A stretch of DNA of 23,365 nt from the IMG/VR virus record IMGVR_UViG_3300021960_000535, positions 1 to 23,365 of that record. One strand, 5' to 3'. Below the pieces are notes generated by a model. It had not been told where the DNA came from, did not search any database, and saw only the letters and a list, made by a program, of their open reading frames with translations. Positions 15,334 through 21,860 of the stretch are shown in pieces. The DNA comes from a virus. Both the position numbers and the translations under genes were made by a program. Within the stretch, counting starts at the first letter, position 1. Every line of letters starts with the position of its first letter.

Positions 15334-17348
15334 TATTGTTGTCCTGCTTTATTTACTCCACCTTCTAGAGCATGAATAGTACCATCAGTATGATAGTAAA
15401 AATATACGGGTAAATCTTTTCTTAAAATTCTTTGCTCTATGACTTCACCATTTTTCTTTGTTACTCTAAAGATGCCATCTGAATCTGCATAACCAGCAAA
15501 AACTAATTTTCCTTCATCATAAGCTTTAGATAAATCAACACCTTCTCCTTTAACTACTATATCTTTTTGTTGTTCAAAAAAACTTATATCACGAACACTT
15601 TTGTAATTTAAAACTTCTTGTATTCTATCACTTGTTTGTTCTTCATATTCTCGGTATTTTTGATTTTTAAAATCATTAACTTCTTTAACTGCTTGTACTT
15701 GTGTTTTCTTTTGATTTAATATTAAATCATTATACAAATTTAACGCATCCCTATTAACCTCTGCATTAAATAAATTTGTTTCAAATAGTAATCGTTGACC
15801 TTCTTTTGTTAAACTTACTTGTGGACCAGAATCAATTAACAAACCAACCTCTGTGTTATTTAATTGTTGATCCCATTCTAATGCTCGACCAATCGTTGCT
15901 TGTTTTGCTAGTGCAATAGAAACTTGTGTAGCAGGTAAATTACCACCTTGTAAAACAAAATCTTCCATTGTTTTAAATTCTTCTGGAAAAGATTTATCAA
16001 CATTAAATAATTTTAATAACGATACAAAACTAGCACGCCCTTCTATTAAACTTCCAGAACCAGATTTGTCTAATAAGGCTAATGAATTTTGTGTAGATTG
16101 AATAACACTATTAGCTTTGTTCCCAGAAGTTGTTATTTGATCTGCTATGTTTTTTGCAACATCACTTTGTGCTTGAATATTTTTTTCACCTGCCATTAAC
16201 TCTAATTGTTCATCAACAGATAATATTTCTTTTCTAGGCGTTATATTAAATCCAGTAAGACCTTCAATTTTATTAATATTAATAGGTTGACCAAAAGTAG
16301 GACTATCTGGTCTAAAGTCTATAATTTTTATACCAGCTTCAGTTTCTTGAAAATCAGCTTTTTGTTCCTTACCCTTATATGTAATCGTTCCATCAAGTGT
16401 GTCTTTTATTTTTGTTTCTGTTAAATCATCTTTTAAAATATCAAAATTTTTCATATCATAAGCTGTATTGGTAGCAGGATTAATAAATTTAAATCCATCA
16501 CCATCTAAAACACGAACAGCATCAACAGTTGCACCCGACTCATCACCTTTTTTAATTAACTCAACGTTTGTCGCTCCAGTCCATTTACTATCCTCAGACC
16601 CATCATCTACTTGTTTAAAATTACCCGGTGTTAATTTTATTTTACTGCCCGGTATAGTCCATGAAAAAACATTGTCCTCTGGATTAAATGTTCTAATAGC
16701 ATTAGTTTCAACACCATTATTTAATAATACTTTTACATCTGTAGGATTATTCCAATTTGTTTTTTCTGTATCCCTAATAACTTTAAAAGGTGTTTGTTCT
16801 TGATCTATAGGATCTCCTGTTGCTGTTTGATAAACAAACGCATTATTACTTTTATCAAATGTGCGAAGAGCAGGAATATTTTCTTCTGTACCATCATATC
16901 TTATTGTTACTTCCGTTGGATCAGAAAATTCTGTTTTATCATCTTGTTTTAAAGCAAGTGACAACGCTGTTTCTCTCAACGCTGCATTTGGATCTTTTGC
17001 TTTATCTTCTATTATTGTTTGTGTAGCTTGTTGTATTTCCGGAGCAGCACCTTCTACTGATTGACCAAGAATGTCCAAACCACCACCAGAACCACCTTGA
17101 AAAGATCTACCCGACATAAGACCTGCGCCTAATTTAATTAAAGCAGGACTAAAAGCTTGTAACTTGCTTACTGGTTTTGTTTCTGGAAAAATATTTAATT
17201 CTTTTAACATTTGTAAATTTTCTTTATATTTTTCTGCAAGTCCACCATTTTCAAATTTTTGTACAGGAACTAAACCAGATGTAATACCTACACCTCGTGA
17301 TGAGACTTGTCCGCCTCTGTTAAATAATTTTCTACCTAGTACTGACAT
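15333..17348 (-). CDS. Repeat-containing virion protein candidate
   Basis: A 671-aa protein. The N-terminus has VPVQKFENGGLAEKYKENL, a signature frequent in marine-phage late proteins. Residues about 142-305 hold three degenerate repeats of 57-60 aa, each starting with a T-x-V strand and continuing to an A-(L/I/V)-R-x-(F/L) strand then an aromatic strand (ALRTFDKSNNAFVYQ, AIRTFNPEDNVFSW, AVRVLDGDGFKFIN). A weaker fourth lies at about 316-345. The C-terminal half (about 370-600) is helical and Gln/Asn-rich. The small beta modules may be binding domains on a helical internal or tail protein. It starts and ends at TAATG junctions. Structural role inferred from context. Confidence 0.7.
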   Translation of the reverse strand: MSVLGRKLFNRGGQVSSRGVGITSGLVPVQKFENGGLAEKYKENLQMLKELNIFPETKPVSKLQAFSPALIKLGAGLMSGRSFQGGSGGGLDILGQSVEGAAPEIQQATQTIIEDKAKDPNAALRETALSLALKQDDKTEFSDPTEVTIRYDGTEENIPALRTFDKSNNAFVYQTATGDPIDQEQTPFKVIRDTEKTNWNNPTDVKVLLNNGVETNAIRTFNPEDNVFSWTIPGSKIKLTPGNFKQVDDGSEDSKWTGATNVELIKKGDESGATVDAVRVLDGDGFKFINPATNTAYDMKNFDILKDDLTETKIKDTLDGTITYKGKEQKADFQETEAGIKIIDFRPDSPTFGQPININKIEGLTGFNITPRKEILSVDEQLELMAGEKNIQAQSDVAKNIADQITTSGNKANSVIQSTQNSLALLDKSGSGSLIEGRASFVSLLKLFNVDKSFPEEFKTMEDFVLQGGNLPATQVSIALAKQATIGRALEWDQQLNNTEVGLLIDSGPQVSLTKEGQRLLFETNLFNAEVNRDALNLYNDLILNQKKTQVQAVKEVNDFKNQKYREYEEQTSDRIQEVLNYKSVRDISFFEQQKDIVVKGEGVDLSKAYDEGKLVFAGYADSDGIFRVTKKNGEVIEQRILRKDLPVYFYYHTDGTIHALEGGVNKAGQQ
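16434..16925 (-). repeat. Three degenerate 57-60-aa coding repeats
   Basis: Encodes residues 142-305 of the 671-aa protein. Matching anchor positions are V147, V205 and V262 (spacing 58 and 57), and R162, R219 and R279 (spacing 57 and 60). The DNA copies have diverged well beyond the protein anchors, so this is an old intragenic duplication. Confidence 0.6.
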
Positions 17349-18262
17349 TAACCTATCAATGCTCCAAGACCACCGGCACCCGTAGCAAGAAGTCCTGCCG
17401 CTTGTGCATATGGATTAGTTTGTGCAAATGGTGCTACTACTTGTGTGCCTGCTCCACCCGGTAGTAGTTGTCCTAAGATGCCTGCACCTGCTGATAGTCT
17501 TTGGAACGGTGCATTTTCCATTGCCGCTACATTTGCAGTGTCTACATCAAACATTCTTTGTGCAAGTTGTTGTTGCATGCCACCAATACCCATCAGTTGA
17601 TTAATATCTGATTGACCAAGTTGTTGTGTCTGTGCACCAAGTCCAGCCATCATGCCACCAATACCACTTGTTTGTTTACCTAAATTACCAAACTGCTGTG
17701 CTTGTTGCATACGTTGTGTGTTTGCTGCTTGCGCCGCTGCTTGTGCTTGTTGATAGTTACGAGACAAGTCCTCAAAGATACGTCTTGATTTTAAGTCTTG
17801 TGCATTACGTGCTGTTTCTGATTGTTGTAAACCAAATCTACTACCACCAAAAGCACCCGCTTGTACAGCCTTACCAGCTAACTGGTTTTGTGCCATTGCT
17901 GCTTGTCTATCAATTTCTTTTAATGCTTCATTTGTAACTGATTGTTGATACGGATCCATAAAAGCTTGCGCTCTACTTGGATCAAAATTCATTTGTCCTA
18001 GTGCTTGTACACCAGCACCTGTTGTTCCAAGAGCCGCGGCTTGTGAAGCTTGCGCTGCATCTAAGAAAGGTTGATACGCGCCAATACCTTGCATAGCCAT
18101 ATTCATCGCACCTAATTGCGTAGGGGAGAATCCTGCTACTTGTTGTTCTGGAACGTTTACTTGTTTTTTTAATAATTCTTGTAGTGTTGCCGCCATGTCA
18201 GCAGTTGGCTGCTTCGCATAGTCTGGCAATACTGGGTATGTAGTCGTTGTTGATGTAGCCAT
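17348..18262 (-). CDS. Ala/Gln-rich internal virion (DNA ejection) protein candidate
   Basis: A 304-aa protein very rich in Ala, Gln and Gly. The central block (about 101-155) reads FMDPYQQSVTNEALKEIDRQ, then AGAFGGSR (135-142) and SETARN, a pattern I recall as conserved in marine phage late proteins. Around it are amphipathic Gln/Ala helices (YQQAQAAAQAANTQRMQQAQ). The C-terminus (about 255-304) is a glycine-rich hydrophobic tail (LLATGAGGLGALIG). Long amphipathic helices with a hydrophobic end suit a protein that is packed in the particle and inserts into the envelope during DNA entry. TAATG junctions flank it. No enzyme motif is seen. Confidence 0.7.
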   Translation of the reverse strand: MATSTTTTYPVLPDYAKQPTADMAATLQELLKKQVNVPEQQVAGFSPTQLGAMNMAMQGIGAYQPFLDAAQASQAAALGTTGAGVQALGQMNFDPSRAQAFMDPYQQSVTNEALKEIDRQAAMAQNQLAGKAVQAGAFGGSRFGLQQSETARNAQDLKSRRIFEDLSRNYQQAQAAAQAANTQRMQQAQQFGNLGKQTSGIGGMMAGLGAQTQQLGQSDINQLMGIGGMQQQLAQRMFDVDTANVAAMENAPFQRLSAGAGILGQLLPGGAGTQVVAPFAQTNPYAQAAGLLATGAGGLGALIG

Positions 18263-19401
18263 TATGCCTGTGCCTCCAATTTATCCATTGCTTCGTACAT
18301 TTTTCTTGCGCCCTCGCGACGGTCGCCTCCGCCCGCACCTCTGACTGCTTTAGCCGTCATGACAAATTCTCCGTCGCTTAGCATTGCAGGAATTGAGTCA
18401 CTGGTCCCTGTTCCGGGTCCCACGGACTCTCCTCCGTCTTGTAAATCCATCACGCCACCTTCGGCTTTTTTAAACACTGGATTTACTATTCCTTCTAACA
18501 CATTACCTTCTGGCATTGTGTCTGCCGGTAATCCTACGTCTTGATCATCTGATGTTAATTGTATCAATAATCCCAAACCTGCTGTTCCTAATCCATATAA
18601 TTTAGCAGCGTCCATAATACTCATACCACCAAGAACACTATTTTTTGCTTTAGCAGCTTTTTCAAGTTGATCTTCTAATAAAATATTTATTGTAGAAGTA
18701 TCTGCATTTGGATTATTTTTTACTATTTCTTCTAATATTTGACTGCTGGATTTTTGAACATCATCAGTTTTATTAAAAAAAGTTTTTGCTGGTCCATCTT
18801 TAAAAAAATCTAAACCCTTTGAATCTCCCTCTAAACCTTGTCCTAACATTCTTTTACCAATTTTTATTGGATCAAAAGTATCCATACCATAAGCACCTCT
18901 AGCACCTTTTCCTAAAAAAGCACCTTGACCACTAAGTAAGTTCGATGCAACACCAGAACCACCGCCTAGTAGTGCCATGTTTAGACCTTGTCTTGGATCA
19001 CCGGGATTTTCTCTTTTAAAAGAACCAAGTATACCCCCTGTTAAAGCACCGGCCGCTGGACCATACATCGCACCAATAATAGGTGCCGCATAGCCAGATA
19101 CATCTGCTGCTGCTTTTTTTACTCTATCTACAATTTTCTTGAGAAAGAACTCTGGTTGTCCTGTGACAGGATTCTTTGAGTTTAGTTCGTTACCTACAAT
19201 GTATCTGCCGGGTTCGATACCCATGTCTACCATTGTTTTGAATAACCGTTTTTTCAATAAAGGGTTTTTATCTAAAACCTCCATTGGAACAACGGTTTCG
19301 CCTTCAGCCGCATGCACAATATATGTATCTTCATAGCGGCCTAAACCACCAATAGATGATACAAAATCTTTAAATTGATCTAGTGACTGTAATCCCTGCA
19401 T
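18262..19401 (-). CDS. Glycine-rich virion protein with tape-measure-like C-terminal motif
   Basis: A 379-aa protein. An N-terminal motif, YIVHAAEGETVVPMEVL, is followed by a charged part and two hydrophobic Gly/Ala stretches (about 104-127, AAPIIGAMYGPAAGALTGG; and 262-281) that could insert in membrane. The C-terminal segment has KKAEGGVMDLQDGGES, then DSIPAMLSDGEFVMTAKAV (335-353) and a final helix, KMYEAMDKLEAQA. The D-S-(I/V)-P-A-x-L-x-x-G-E-F-V motif recurs in phage tail tape-measure and related virion proteins. The size is small for a tape measure, which fits a short-tailed phage internal protein. One base separates its ATG from the upstream stop; the end is a TAATG junction. Confidence 0.72.
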   Translation of the reverse strand: MQGLQSLDQFKDFVSSIGGLGRYEDTYIVHAAEGETVVPMEVLDKNPLLKKRLFKTMVDMGIEPGRYIVGNELNSKNPVTGQPEFFLKKIVDRVKKAAADVSGYAAPIIGAMYGPAAGALTGGILGSFKRENPGDPRQGLNMALLGGGSGVASNLLSGQGAFLGKGARGAYGMDTFDPIKIGKRMLGQGLEGDSKGLDFFKDGPAKTFFNKTDDVQKSSSQILEEIVKNNPNADTSTINILLEDQLEKAAKAKNSVLGGMSIMDAAKLYGLGTAGLGLLIQLTSDDQDVGLPADTMPEGNVLEGIVNPVFKKAEGGVMDLQDGGESVGPGTGTSDSIPAMLSDGEFVMTAKAVRGAGGGDRREGARKMYEAMDKLEAQA

Positions 19402-19402
19402 G

Positions 19403-19636
19403 TTACTTCATGACCTCTCCGAATATGTCTAGGCTATTCACCTTTATAGCGACATCGCGTTTGATATCTTTTTCTTCTGTTGAAGTTGCAGGATTTTTCA
19501 CGTCAGCTTGTGCTTCATCTTCACTAGCATATTCTATACCTGTTTGCGCATTAGTGACTGTAACTGCTGTTTCAATCGGTAAGACATTTGGAGCTATCTT
19601 ACTAGCTAATACGGTTTCGTCCTTTTTTATACTCAT
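19403..19636 (-). CDS. Small late protein, unknown function
   Basis: 77 aa from the ATG at 19636. I preferred this start over an in-frame TTG further up because AAGGA lies 7 nt before it. It begins MSIKKDETVLASKIAPNVL, continues through a Thr/Val-rich strand region (ETAVTVTNAQTGIEY), an acidic stretch (ASEDEAQADV), and ends KVNSLDIFGEVMK. It is acidic to neutral, unlike the four basic proteins just upstream. No domain, membrane segment or signal peptide is seen. One of the few late genes here with a real gap (25 nt) before it. Confidence 0.7.
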   Translation of the reverse strand: MSIKKDETVLASKIAPNVLPIETAVTVTNAQTGIEYASEDEAQADVKNPATSTEEKDIKRDVAIKVNSLDIFGEVMK

Positions 19637-19661
19637 TTTCCCATCCTTTTGCAATACTTAA

Positions 19662-19943
19662 TTAACAATTCCACTTTCTAAGAGACTTATTTATCCTAGA
19701 ATTCGGGTCTCTAGCTGTTTTTGCACTTGTTAAACGTTTTTTCATACCTGTCATTCGTGCACAAAATGACTTACGTCTTTTAGCAGCTTTTGAGCCTTTC
19801 TTCAACTTAGAAGGCTTTGTTGTAACAGCGGTCTTTAACTTTGATCCGGGGTTCGCGGCACGATAAGAAGCAACACCTTTTCGGTTTAATCCACCCGATT
19901 TGCTTTTACCTGCTTTACGTTGCCATGCTGGAGTCTTAGCCAT
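19662..19943 (-). CDS. Small basic phage protein (DUF6321-like)
   Basis: A 93-aa protein very rich in Lys, Arg, Ser and Gly. It shows AWQRKAGKSKSGGLNRKGVASYR, then GSKAAKRRKSFCARMTGM, and ends SLRKWNC. This order (AW.RK.GK...GGLN.KG, RRKSF.ARM.GM, LRKW) matches a family widespread in marine phages that I believe is listed as DUF6321; I could not confirm the name. The function is unknown. The charge suggests nucleic acid contact. TAATG start junction; followed by a 25-nt gap. Confidence 0.75.
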   Translation of the reverse strand: MAKTPAWQRKAGKSKSGGLNRKGVASYRAANPGSKLKTAVTTKPSKLKKGSKAAKRRKSFCARMTGMKKRLTSAKTARDPNSRINKSLRKWNC

Positions 19944-20209
19944 TATGCCCTCTTCTTCTTTTTCTTCGCAAAGGTTGCGACGTTCTTTGGTTTAGGTCCA
20001 GTGTTCCCTGCTGCACGCTTACGTGCTACAGCAGAACGTTTTTGGCCCTTGGACATGGATCTAGCTTTAGCTAACGGTACACATTTAGGATAGCCTTTAC
20101 GCTTTTCTCCTTTGCTTCGACCACAAGGTTTATAACCACCTTTGCCGTCGGGTGCACCAATGTCTACCCATTTTTCTTTGACCCAAGCTCTTAGACCTTT
20201 TTTAGCCAT
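19943..20209 (-). CDS. Small basic phage protein (DUF5872-like)
   Basis: An 88-aa protein. It begins MAKKGLRAWVKEKWVDIGAP, continues with YKPCGRSKGEKRKGYPKCVP (two cysteines about 14 apart) and SMSKGQKRSAVARKRAAGN, and ends in a poly-Lys tail (AKKKKKRA). The KEKWVDIG...CGRS.GE.R.GYPKC order matches a small phage family I believe is DUF5872; the name is from memory. Two Cys could take part in metal binding in a dimer. Function unknown. TAATG junctions on both sides tie it to its basic neighbours. Confidence 0.75.
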   Translation of the reverse strand: MAKKGLRAWVKEKWVDIGAPDGKGGYKPCGRSKGEKRKGYPKCVPLAKARSMSKGQKRSAVARKRAAGNTGPKPKNVATFAKKKKKRA

Positions 20210-20487
20210 TAGTATTTTTTTGTCTTCTTACGTTTCTTTTGCATAATAGCACCACAGCCTTTTGCAATGCCACCTTGAGCGTAACTAGAAATTCTTTTTC
20301 TGTCTTGTGATATTTTATTGAAGTCTAAAACTTCTCCACCACCAGCCATTTTCTTCTTTTTCTTTTTACCGCCCGGTGTTACCTTACCAGAACAAACAGC
20401 AGAAGCGTACATGTTTGCGTAAGCTGACGGATAAACATCAAACTTACGTTTTGCTGCTGCTTTCCCTCTTGCACAAAGCTTAGCCAC
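20209..20487 (-). CDS. Small basic phage protein with YPSAYANMYAS and GGIAKGCG motifs
   Basis: A 92-aa protein starting with GTG (TAGTG junction with the upstream gene). It shows MAKLCARGKAAAKRKFDVYP, then SAYANMYASAVCSGKV, a run of six lysines, GGGEVLDFNKIS, and a C-terminal YAQGGIAKGCGAIM followed by KKRKKTKKY. Three cysteines are present (C5, C32, C78). Homologues with the same N- and C-terminal motifs are, from memory, frequent in marine and freshwater phages. Function unknown; the charge points to DNA or RNA contact or packing within the virion. Confidence 0.75.
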   Translation of the reverse strand: MAKLCARGKAAAKRKFDVYPSAYANMYASAVCSGKVTPGGKKKKKKMAGGGEVLDFNKISQDRKRISSYAQGGIAKGCGAIMQKKRKKTKKY

Positions 20488-20705
20488 TACTTCTTACCTT
20501 TTTTCTTTTTCATTTTAGCAGCAGTAATAATATCGCCTCTAGTTATTTTTTTAGGATCGCCATACATAGCGGCTAGTTTTTTCTTTTTCATTTTCTTCTT
20601 TGGTGTTCCACCATCTTTGTACATCATGCCACCACCCATCATTTTTTTAACAGGTTTATCATCACCTCTTCTTACGAGTTTTTTTGATTTCTTTTTCATT
20701 TTCAT
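20487..20705 (-). CDS. Poly-lysine small protein
   Basis: A 72-aa protein with 26 Lys and 3 Arg (about 40%) and only five acidic residues. It contains KPVKKMMGGGMMYKDGG, two runs of consecutive lysines, and a short ordered-looking segment, MYGDPKKITRGDIITAAK. A strong AGGAG, overlapping the upstream stop codon, lies 6 nt before the ATG at 20705. It resembles a protamine-like or unstructured nucleic-acid binding tail. It is the first of four consecutive basic genes. No family recognised. Confidence 0.72.
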   Translation of the reverse strand: MKMKKKSKKLVRRGDDKPVKKMMGGGMMYKDGGTPKKKMKKKKLAAMYGDPKKITRGDIITAAKMKKKKGKK

Positions 20706-20714
20706 AGTTGTCTC

Positions 20715-21077
20715 CTACGTGTTTGTTATTTCTAGTACACTGACTAGTATTTCAATAGCGTCTGCGGTATCCGCTTGGACCTTTATTTGATCCGCTTCTT
20801 CTAACACAATAGGATGTGTTAAAACTTCTTTTACCTCTGGATGACTTAAATTATCATCATGTAATAAAATCTCTAAATTAGAATTACTAGAGTCTAGCAT
20901 TCTTACTTTTACATTAACAGTACCACCACTAATGTTTGAAATAACAATACTTTTAACAATTCCCACTGTCGGCAGAATAGGGGGGCTTGCTCCAACATTT
21001 GCTGTAGGCACTGTATATGCTGCCACATTACTAGTGCTGTCTGGTTGTAAAGAAAAACTTTTAAATGAATCAGCCAT
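20715..21077 (-). CDS. Beta-sandwich virion protein candidate
   Basis: 120 aa from the ATG at 21077. I chose this over the TTG one codon earlier; the ATG overlaps the end of the 56-aa gene by 8 nt. It reads as alternating strands: MADSFKSFSLQPD, SIVISNISGGTVNVKVRMLD, then LEEADQIKVQADTADAIEIL and a final SVLEITNT. The pattern (short N-terminal segment, then a jelly-roll-like array with a late 'Asp-x-Ile-x-Val' strand) is common among small phage virion proteins. It may be a tail or particle decoration protein. No catalytic residues recognised. Confidence 0.68.
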   Translation of the reverse strand: MADSFKSFSLQPDSTSNVAAYTVPTANVGASPPILPTVGIVKSIVISNISGGTVNVKVRMLDSSNSNLEILLHDDNLSHPEVKEVLTHPIVLEEADQIKVQADTADAIEILVSVLEITNT

Positions 21078-21240
21078 CAATAAACCACGCTCTTGCCATT
21101 GTTACATTCTTTAAATCGTTCTCATAACCAAAGTTCAACTGTTGTATAATTTGTTCTAGTATACGAATTAGTGTATCCATTTGCTCAGCAGAATATTCTG
21201 GTTTTGCATCTGGTAGTCGTGCTGTTGCTATTTTTGCCAT
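21070..21240 (-). CDS. 56-aa helical late protein
   Basis: A small gene that fills the gap between the 206-aa and 120-aa proteins. Its ATG at 21240 shares one base with the upstream stop (TAATG), and AAGGAG lies 6 nt before it. The product starts MAKIATARLPDAKPEYS, followed by a helix (EQMDTLIRILEQIIQQLN) and ends MARAWFIDG. The N-terminal 'LP...P.Y' plus one amphipathic helix recalls short proteins found next to tail genes in other marine phages. Function unknown. Overlap of 8 nt with the next gene supports it as a real coding region. Confidence 0.75.
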   Translation of the reverse strand: MAKIATARLPDAKPEYSAEQMDTLIRILEQIIQQLNFGYENDLKNVTMARAWFIDG

Positions 21241-21860
21241 TAGTATCTCCTTCCAAATAATGAGCCTAATCCACCAAAGCCACCAAAGCCAAAAGGACTA
21301 AACGCAGGTCTTTGTGGTTGCATAACTTCTTGTGGCTGTGCTTTTTGCATATTTTCAAAACTAGCAATTTGATTACCAAGGCTACCTAAACCTTTATCAA
21401 CACTGTCCAGTCTATTATTTATTGTTTCAAACTGTTTACCCATACCACCCATTTGCTCATTGAAACTTCCAAGTGCATCTTGGTACCCGGTCATTTGATC
21501 ACCAAAACCTGTTAACTGTTCTCCAAACTTTTCAAACTGACCAGAGTAGTCTGGCATAGCTGGTTGTGCTATACCTAGCACCGGTGGTTGTAAACCAATA
21601 TAATTTGGTGGGCTTATTGGAAAAGGTCCACGTCGCGGAGGGAAAGGTAATTGATCTATAATACCCGGTCTAATCCTATTATCATCAATTGGCACAGGTA
21701 ATTGTCCTTCATATCCCGGTCCACTAATAAGATCATGTAACCTATTTCTAAGACCTCCTAAACCACCAATATCTGTTCCCGGTCCCGGTTGAAACATACC
21801 ATTACCAAGAAACATAGGTCCATTTTGCGTGGTACTACCAACTAATTGATCTAGTGCCAT
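21240..21860 (-). CDS. Proline-rich, heptad-repeat late protein
   Basis: A 206-aa protein in three parts. The N-terminal half is Pro/Gly-rich (for example DQLPFPPRRGPFPISPPNY). Residues 105-173 form about ten heptads with a hydrophobic residue at positions 1 and 5 and often Gln at 4 (FGEQLTG, FGDQMTG, YQDALGS, FNEQMGG). The last 25 residues are Phe/Gly-rich (FSPFGFGGFGGLGSLFGRRY). The heptads predict an oligomeric coiled coil, as in phage fibres or neck/hub proteins. TAATG at both ends. It directly follows the nozzle-like gene, so a tail-associated role is likely but unproven. Confidence 0.72.
   Translation of the reverse strand: MALDQLVGSTTQNGPMFLGNGMFQPGPGTDIGGLGGLRNRLHDLISGPGYEGQLPVPIDDNRIRPGIIDQLPFPPRRGPFPISPPNYIGLQPPVLGIAQPAMPDYSGQFEKFGEQLTGFGDQMTGYQDALGSFNEQMGGMGKQFETINNRLDSVDKGLGSLGNQIASFENMQKAQPQEVMQPQRPAFSPFGFGGFGGLGSLFGRRY
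21342..21548 (-). repeat. Heptad coding repeats
   Basis: Encodes residues 105-173 of the 206-aa late protein: about ten consecutive 7-residue units with hydrophobic first and fifth positions. The early units (FGEQLTG, FGDQMTG, YQDALGS) are most alike, and the later ones (INNRLDS, VDKGLGS, LGNQIAS) drift while keeping the phase. Confidence 0.65.

Noticed and set aside
20715-21080. TTG start at 21080 and TTG start at 19654 for their respective genes
   Set aside because: In both cases an ATG follows closely (21077, 19636) and is a better start: the first overlaps the 56-aa gene end, and the second has AAGGA 7 nt upstream.
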